Positions 37,281 to 41,361 of a stretch of DNA of 41,361 bases are shown here, one piece after another (position 1 is the stretch's first letter; each line of letters begins with the position of its first letter). Where the stretch lies: positions 1 to 41,361 of IMG/VR virus record IMGVR_UViG_3300021957_000095; one strand, 5' to 3'. The translations under genes were made by a program, and so were the position numbers. The stretch is from a virus. A model generated the notes under the pieces. That model worked only from the letters and a program-made list of their open reading frames with translations, had not been told where the DNA came from and did not search any database.

Positions 37281-38948
37281 ATGGCAGACACTACTATAGC
37301 TGATGCATTACTATTAATATCAAAAGTATCATCTTCAACAGAAAAGAGACTATCTCTACTTGAAAAGGTAGTTGGTGAGAATACTGCAGCTATTAAAGCA
37401 AAGATATCACCAACACGTGCAGTTGAAAAGGTAGTCGGTCAAAAAGTAGATGCAATTAAACCAATATCAGCTCCTAGACAGGTAGTCGAAAAAGCAAAGC
37501 CTGTTATTGTTACTGACTTTGGTAGAAAGGCGGAAAATGACCTGAAAATACTGCGCAGTGATGAATCAAAAGATACCGAAGATAAAGAGCCTGGTAAAGG
37601 TGGTATGGGGTTTATTAAGAAGCTCATAGGACCTGCATTACTAGTACTTGGAGGTCTCGCAGCTCTTATAACTGGTATAATGTCTGATGGACCTTTAAAA
37701 GGTCTTTTAAATATATTATCCAAAGGTGGTATTATTGGCGGTGTTAAGCTTTTCCAGAAGATGGCAGGTAAGCAATTAGCTAAATTTACCGGTCTATTTG
37801 CTAAAATAATGCCTAAAAATTTATTTGCTAATGTAATTAAAAAGGCGAAAGGATTTTTAGGAGGTATAACTAAATTTTTATTAAAACCGTTTGCTAAAAT
37901 AGCAGGTAAAGGTGGCGCGAAAGGTCTTTTCGGTACTATAGGTAAATTATTTAGTAAATTTTTAAAACCGGTCTTAAAGCGTATACCTGGTATAGGTTCA
38001 CTTATATCATGGGGATTTGCTGTTAGTAGGTTTAAATCTGGCGATTTAGTAGGTGGTTTAATTGATGTAGCGTCCGGTATAGCGACTTTATTCCCTGGTA
38101 TAGGTACTGGTATATCTATTGGGCTAGATGTACTTAATGCTTTTCTTGATGTAAAAAAGGACCCGGAAGAAGTTAAACCGGCTGGTTCCGGTTTTAAAAT
38201 GAGTGATTTCTTCGGTAAGATTAAAGAAAAGATAATGAATAACTTCCCTATTAAGAATCTCGTAAGTATGTGGGGTGGTGCTAAGAAGGTACTAACTGGT
38301 GATATTAAAGGCGGTCTAACTGATATGGCTATGGCTATACCTTTTATGGCGCCGTTAGCAGATTTCTTCTTCGGTGAGAAAGACGAGGATACCGGCGAAA
38401 GAAAAGGAGGGATGCAAGGTAAGAGTTTCGGTGAAATACTTAAAGTTATCGGGTCAACTCTAAAAGAAAAGGTAGGTAAGACTCTACTCAAGGCTATACC
38501 AAGTGCGTTCGGGTTAAAGAACAGAGCTGCTAAACTATTAGGTATATCTATAGATGATACAGGGGGTATGGAAGATCTATCTGAGGCAGAAGTAACTGAA
38601 TTGGCTCGGACTCAACCCCAGGCAGCAACAAGAGAATTGCCTGATTCTAAGCCATCATCATTCGCAAGTGAAGATAAAACAGTTAATAATATATATTCTG
38701 ACGATAATATGAAGCAGCAGCTTAAAATTGCACAGGCTCATTCGAAGCTAATTGTTAATCAGACAAACATGAGCGGCGAGTTACTCAATACTCAGATTGA
38801 ACTTCTAAAGGAGAATATAAGCCTTCTTAGAGAAATAGCTGATAAAACGGGTGTAGGTGCAAATATTATCACAAATAATGCGACATCTGTAACTAATATG
38901 AATAATCAGCGTAATTTGAGAGATCTTCAAGAAGTATATTCATATTAA
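37281..38948 (+). CDS. Tail tape measure protein, gp29-like
   Basis: A 555-residue protein (T4 gp29 590) that sets tail length and plugs the baseplate hub. It starts with a helical segment (ADALLLISKVSSSTEKRLSLL), then a charged linker. A long Gly/hydrophobic middle follows with alternating short hydrophobic helices (LIGPALLVLGGLAALITGIMS, then ILSKGGIIGGVKLFQKMAGK). The C terminus is helical with Asn-rich sequence (LLNTQIELLKENISLLREIA). This composition and position between baseplate chaperones and gp48 are typical of T4-like tape measures. The membrane-like stretches fit later insertion during DNA entry. Confidence 0.8.
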   Translation: MADTTIADALLLISKVSSSTEKRLSLLEKVVGENTAAIKAKISPTRAVEKVVGQKVDAIKPISAPRQVVEKAKPVIVTDFGRKAENDLKILRSDESKDTEDKEPGKGGMGFIKKLIGPALLVLGGLAALITGIMSDGPLKGLLNILSKGGIIGGVKLFQKMAGKQLAKFTGLFAKIMPKNLFANVIKKAKGFLGGITKFLLKPFAKIAGKGGAKGLFGTIGKLFSKFLKPVLKRIPGIGSLISWGFAVSRFKSGDLVGGLIDVASGIATLFPGIGTGISIGLDVLNAFLDVKKDPEEVKPAGSGFKMSDFFGKIKEKIMNNFPIKNLVSMWGGAKKVLTGDIKGGLTDMAMAIPFMAPLADFFFGEKDEDTGERKGGMQGKSFGEILKVIGSTLKEKVGKTLLKAIPSAFGLKNRAAKLLGISIDDTGGMEDLSEAEVTELARTQPQAATRELPDSKPSSFASEDKTVNNIYSDDNMKQQLKIAQAHSKLIVNQTNMSGELLNTQIELLKENISLLREIADKTGVGANIITNNATSVTNMNNQRNLRDLQEVYSY

Positions 38949-38951
38949 ATA
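38944..38951 (+). promoter_or_regulatory. Late promoter box ATTAAATA
   Basis: ATTAAATA overlapping the tape-measure stop codon, 7 nt before the ATG at 38959. Confidence 0.55.
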
Positions 38952-38958
38952 ATAATAT

Positions 38959-40212
38959 ATGAGTAATCTTTGGAATTTACAGTTTGGCGGTACTGCAGCT
39001 GTGCCTATTTTAACGAGAGGTGAAGGGAAGTTATCGGATAGTACTTCTGATATTAAGGACCTTACTAATCTTGGTATTTATGGAGATCAATCTGCTCAAG
39101 TTAAAGATCCAATTAATGTCGTAAAAGATTTTGCATGGACAAACAGTCCGAAGAGCTCTCGTGAAGATGTGCCTAAAATACAGATGATCGAGCAAAGAAT
39201 AGTGTTGAATTCTACAGTAACCAACATGATTTATTCTACGCTTGCTTCTGCAGATACTGTCGCGGCTGGGTTAATCAACACACCGGTTGGTATATTTGAT
39301 AGAGTACAGGCAGATAATAATATAGCTACAGACGCTTCAGCTGCAGCTGCAGAAACATCTGATGAGTCTCAGGAGAAATCTCTAAAGGAGAAGATAAGAG
39401 ATCAGTATGAAAAGGCTTTACAGGGCGGCTACTTTAAGACATTTGATAGTGATGTTTTAAAACCATATGAAGGGCTATACGCTACTGAATATACGGGATT
39501 TAACTACTATTTTCCGTATCTAGAAGATTCGTATAAAGAGATATCGAACAGTTTCGGGGACAGTGAGAGTAATGTAGCTGGTCCTATTGCAGACTTAATG
39601 GGAAGTCTTTCGAAGGGGTTAGCGGGTATAGCTAATATAGTAAAGCCTGGTACATATATCGAAAAGTCTCAGCAATTTTCGATGGGGCAAAAAGGTAGAG
39701 ATGTATCATTTACAATACCTCTACTCAATACAGGCACTTTTGATGATGTTAAAAGAAACTGGCAGTTAATTTTTGGACTAGTCTATCAAAACAGACCAGG
39801 TAGAGTTAGTAAGAGTATTATAGATCAGCCAGTTATTTACGAGGTACATATACCCGGTGTTGCGTATATGCCGTATGCTTATATATCAAACTTATCAGTT
39901 AAATTTTTAGGGAATAGACGTGACATGGAGCTCGAAGTACCAGTTATGGATGAAGGAGTTGACGGTGGGGTATCAAATAATATAGGTACAATCCGGACCG
40001 TAGTACCTGATGCATATGAATTGAATGTCACAGTAACCGGGCTCAATGAAGAGACGAGAAACTTTATATATGCGAGTGTTAAAAAGGATAAACTGACAGT
40101 TAATAAACCCGTTGAAGCAGCCGCTACACCCTCACCGGCTACAACACAGGTCGGCGCGGCTACAGAACCTACTATTGTTGGTAGAGCAACAGGTCGTCGC
40201 AATAGTCAATAG
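38959..40212 (+). CDS. gp48: Baseplate tube cap, gp48-like
   Basis: A 417-residue protein (T4 gp48 364). It caps the central hub and nucleates tail tube growth. The N-terminal region (WNLQFGGTAAVPILTRGEGK) is followed by IEQRIVLNSTVTNMIYST and an Ala-rich linker. The C-terminal half has PGTYIEKSQQFSMGQKGRD, TIPLLNTGTFDDVKRNWQLIF and IPGVAYMPYAYISNLSVKFLG. The end has VVPDAYELNVTVTGLNEETR. These are the conserved stretches of gp48 in T4-like phages. The last 35 residues are Pro/Ala-rich. Confidence 0.82.
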   Translation: MSNLWNLQFGGTAAVPILTRGEGKLSDSTSDIKDLTNLGIYGDQSAQVKDPINVVKDFAWTNSPKSSREDVPKIQMIEQRIVLNSTVTNMIYSTLASADTVAAGLINTPVGIFDRVQADNNIATDASAAAAETSDESQEKSLKEKIRDQYEKALQGGYFKTFDSDVLKPYEGLYATEYTGFNYYFPYLEDSYKEISNSFGDSESNVAGPIADLMGSLSKGLAGIANIVKPGTYIEKSQQFSMGQKGRDVSFTIPLLNTGTFDDVKRNWQLIFGLVYQNRPGRVSKSIIDQPVIYEVHIPGVAYMPYAYISNLSVKFLGNRRDMELEVPVMDEGVDGGVSNNIGTIRTVVPDAYELNVTVTGLNEETRNFIYASVKKDKLTVNKPVEAAATPSPATTQVGAATEPTIVGRATGRRNSQ

Positions 40213-40213
40213 G

Positions 40214-40221
40214 TATAAATA
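40214..40221 (+). promoter_or_regulatory. Late promoter box TATAAATA
   Basis: A perfect TATAAATA, then ATATT, then the gp53-like ATG at 40227 (5-nt gap). Confidence 0.78.
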
Positions 40222-40226
40222 ATATT

Positions 40227-40589
40227 ATGGAAGGTAAATTTCAAGATAAGGTAGAATTATTACCAGATTTAGAGTTATATAGATATGAAAATATCTTTAA
40301 GCTTTATAAGCAGGGTGAGAATGATTACTATTATTATAATATTCTTAAGAAGATTAAGATACCTGAAGATATTAATGAACAGATCTTTGACTTTGTTAAA
40401 TTTCCACATGCAATGCCTTTAACCACATTGAGCTATAGAGTATACGGTACAACATACCTATGGTGGTTGATCATGGTTGTTAATGATATATCTAATCCAA
40501 TGTCAATTGAATCTGGAAAGCGGGTTAGAGTAGTAAAGAAAGCTTTCCTCAAAGTTTTATTAGAAAGTATTAAACAGCAGCTGCAATGA
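40227..40589 (+). CDS. gp53: Baseplate wedge protein, gp53-like (short)
   Basis: A 120-residue baseplate wedge protein. The diagnostic segment is LTTLSYRVYGTTYLWWLIMVV with NDISNP after it, as in gp53 of T4-like phages (a YGT-x-x-WW motif). The C terminus is basic and helical. It is shorter than T4 gp53 (196), lacking part of the C-terminal region, as in several marine T4-like relatives. The next gene begins at its stop (ATGA). Confidence 0.8.
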   Translation: MEGKFQDKVELLPDLELYRYENIFKLYKQGENDYYYYNILKKIKIPEDINEQIFDFVKFPHAMPLTTLSYRVYGTTYLWWLIMVVNDISNPMSIESGKRVRVVKKAFLKVLLESIKQQLQ

Positions 40590-41361
40590 GATATACATAT
40601 GATACAGTTTATGATGAGCAGTTTAGTTATACGATAGATAATCAAAAATATATATTTAAAGCTACTCTGTTCAACCCTGACGGTGATCTATTAACTATCA
40701 CGAAGAGTTCAGTCTTAGAATTAAACTTATTTGATAATATTTTTGAACCATGGTTAAACGGGACTGTTGTTCTAGATAATACAGAGGATGCTCTAGAGCG
40801 ATTTGTATCAACGCCGAGTGACGCCGAGTTTAATACAAATAATAAATCATACAAAGGTTATACTGTTAGAGGTGATGGCCGTGATTTATTAAAAATAACT
40901 ATTATACCACTAGATGGTAATACACAGGATTATAATCAGTTAGATGCAGATATGCTTAAATCTTTCGCTATCTCTTATATTTTTTGCTTGGAAGATGAAG
41001 AACCTATCGACTATAATGGTGTAAGTGCAAAAAAATATACTATAACTGATTATGATTTGCAGATTATGAAGGAGCGTAAAGCCTTCTTCTCATCGTCTAA
41101 TGTTTTAGGTGACGTTACCGATGTAACTCAATTAAGCAATTCAGATCGACAAGTTGAAACCGGTAAATGCCTTAGAGCGTTAATTAAGAATGTTCTAAAT
41201 GATAATGCTTCTATATATACAACAGTAGAGCCAGTTTCTGGTAATGAAATTACACCTTTTTTTGAAGATGGATCATCAAAGATATTCTATTCATCGCCTG
41301 CTGAAAATAATGCTTATGAAGATATAACATATATTATGCAGCGTCATACGAGCAGTGACGG
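40586..41361 (+). CDS. Large structural protein, 5' part only (baseplate region)
   Basis: Open from ATG 40586 to the end of the window (258 full codons) with no stop. Visible sequence is polar and acidic: YTYDTVYDEQFSYTIDNQKY, FDNIFEPWLNGTVVLDNTEDA, LLKITIIPLDGNTQDYN and ITDYDLQIMKERKAFFSSS. It shows alternating beta-strands. The first 80 residues (FNPDGDLL, then VLELNLFDNIF) have the look of a baseplate hub or wedge protein. It overlaps gp53 by 4 nt, so it belongs to the late tail operon. Its identity cannot be settled from the visible part. Confidence 0.8.
   Translation, partial: MRYTYDTVYDEQFSYTIDNQKYIFKATLFNPDGDLLTITKSSVLELNLFDNIFEPWLNGTVVLDNTEDALERFVSTPSDAEFNTNNKSYKGYTVRGDGRDLLKITIIPLDGNTQDYNQLDADMLKSFAISYIFCLEDEEPIDYNGVSAKKYTITDYDLQIMKERKAFFSSSNVLGDVTDVTQLSNSDRQVETGKCLRALIKNVLNDNASIYTTVEPVSGNEITPFFEDGSSKIFYSSPAENNAYEDITYIMQRHTSSD

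Noticed and set aside
37439-38491. 350-residue minus-strand open frame across the tape measure gene
   Set aside because: It is antisense to a well-supported plus-strand gene, is low-complexity (Pro/Ile/Ser) and has no late box or coding-like motifs.
1-41361. tRNA genes, insertion sequences or integrase/attachment sites
   Set aside because: No cloverleaf, transposase, integrase or target-duplication pattern was seen on either strand by eye; a tRNA scan could not be run.

Overview
The window is a contiguous 41.4 kb piece of an AT-rich, T4-like (Straboviridae/Kyanoviridae-type) myophage genome. The evidence is a nearly full set of T4-type replication proteins (family B DNA polymerase gp43, UvsX, DnaB-type helicase gp41, a gp59-like loader, ssDNA-binding gp32, sliding clamp gp45, RNase H, primase gp61). 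The same window carries the T4-type packaging and tail set (gp14-like neck, gp17 terminase, gp18 sheath, gp19 tube, tape measure, gp48- and gp53-like baseplate proteins). No host gene, tRNA, IS element or CRISPR array was seen. The host cannot be fixed from the sequence. Protein style resembles marine T4-like phages, and Shine-Dalgarno sequences are almost absent.

Layout: 1-2.6 kb holds the 3' part of gene 43 and a small possibly Sm-like protein. 2.7-8.8 kb is an adhesin/fibre locus: two paralogous Gly/Asn repeat proteins with near-identical ends, then a protein whose C-terminal half looks like a chymotrypsin-fold protease. 8.9-10.8 kb is uvsX-queC. 10.8-12.2 kb is a large acidic minus-strand protein with an EF-hand-like loop. 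12.3-17.1 kb is one operon: class II glutaminase, formyltransferase, DUF5664 nucleotide hydrolase, glycosyltransferase, gp41, three small proteins including gp59. 17.2-20 kb holds gp32 and gp45. 20-23.7 kb is a dTDP-sugar cassette (rmlD-like, rmlA, rmlB) and RNase H. 24-25 kb is gp61. 25-29.5 kb mixes minus-strand acidic virion-type genes, the gp14-like neck gene and small plus-strand genes. 29.5 kb to the end is the packaging and tail module: gp17, tube-fold protein, sheath, tube, baseplate assembly proteins, tape measure, gp48, gp53 and the start of a further large protein.

Two promoter classes can be read directly. DNA-metabolism operons are preceded by TTGATT-N15/17-TATAAT boxes (near 2.2, 8.9, 12.2, 17.1, 18.6, 20.0, 24.0 and 26.1 kb, plus a weaker one near 26.9 kb). 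Virion genes are preceded by a TATAAATA-like late box (TATAAATA, CATAAATA, ATTAAATA, CTTAAATA). In most late cases the ATG follows the late box after exactly 5 nt, and in several early cases it follows TATAAT after exactly 6 nt. That would place the start codon at or next to +1, so much of this phage's mRNA may be leaderless.

The second point of interest is a possible 7-deazaguanine DNA-modification set: queC (with a degenerate zinc site), a stand-alone class II glutamine amidotransferase, and a formyltransferase overlapping it. These match activities known or predicted for phage preQ0/archaeosine-type DNA bases. No DpdA transglycosylase is in this window, so the pathway is a hypothesis.
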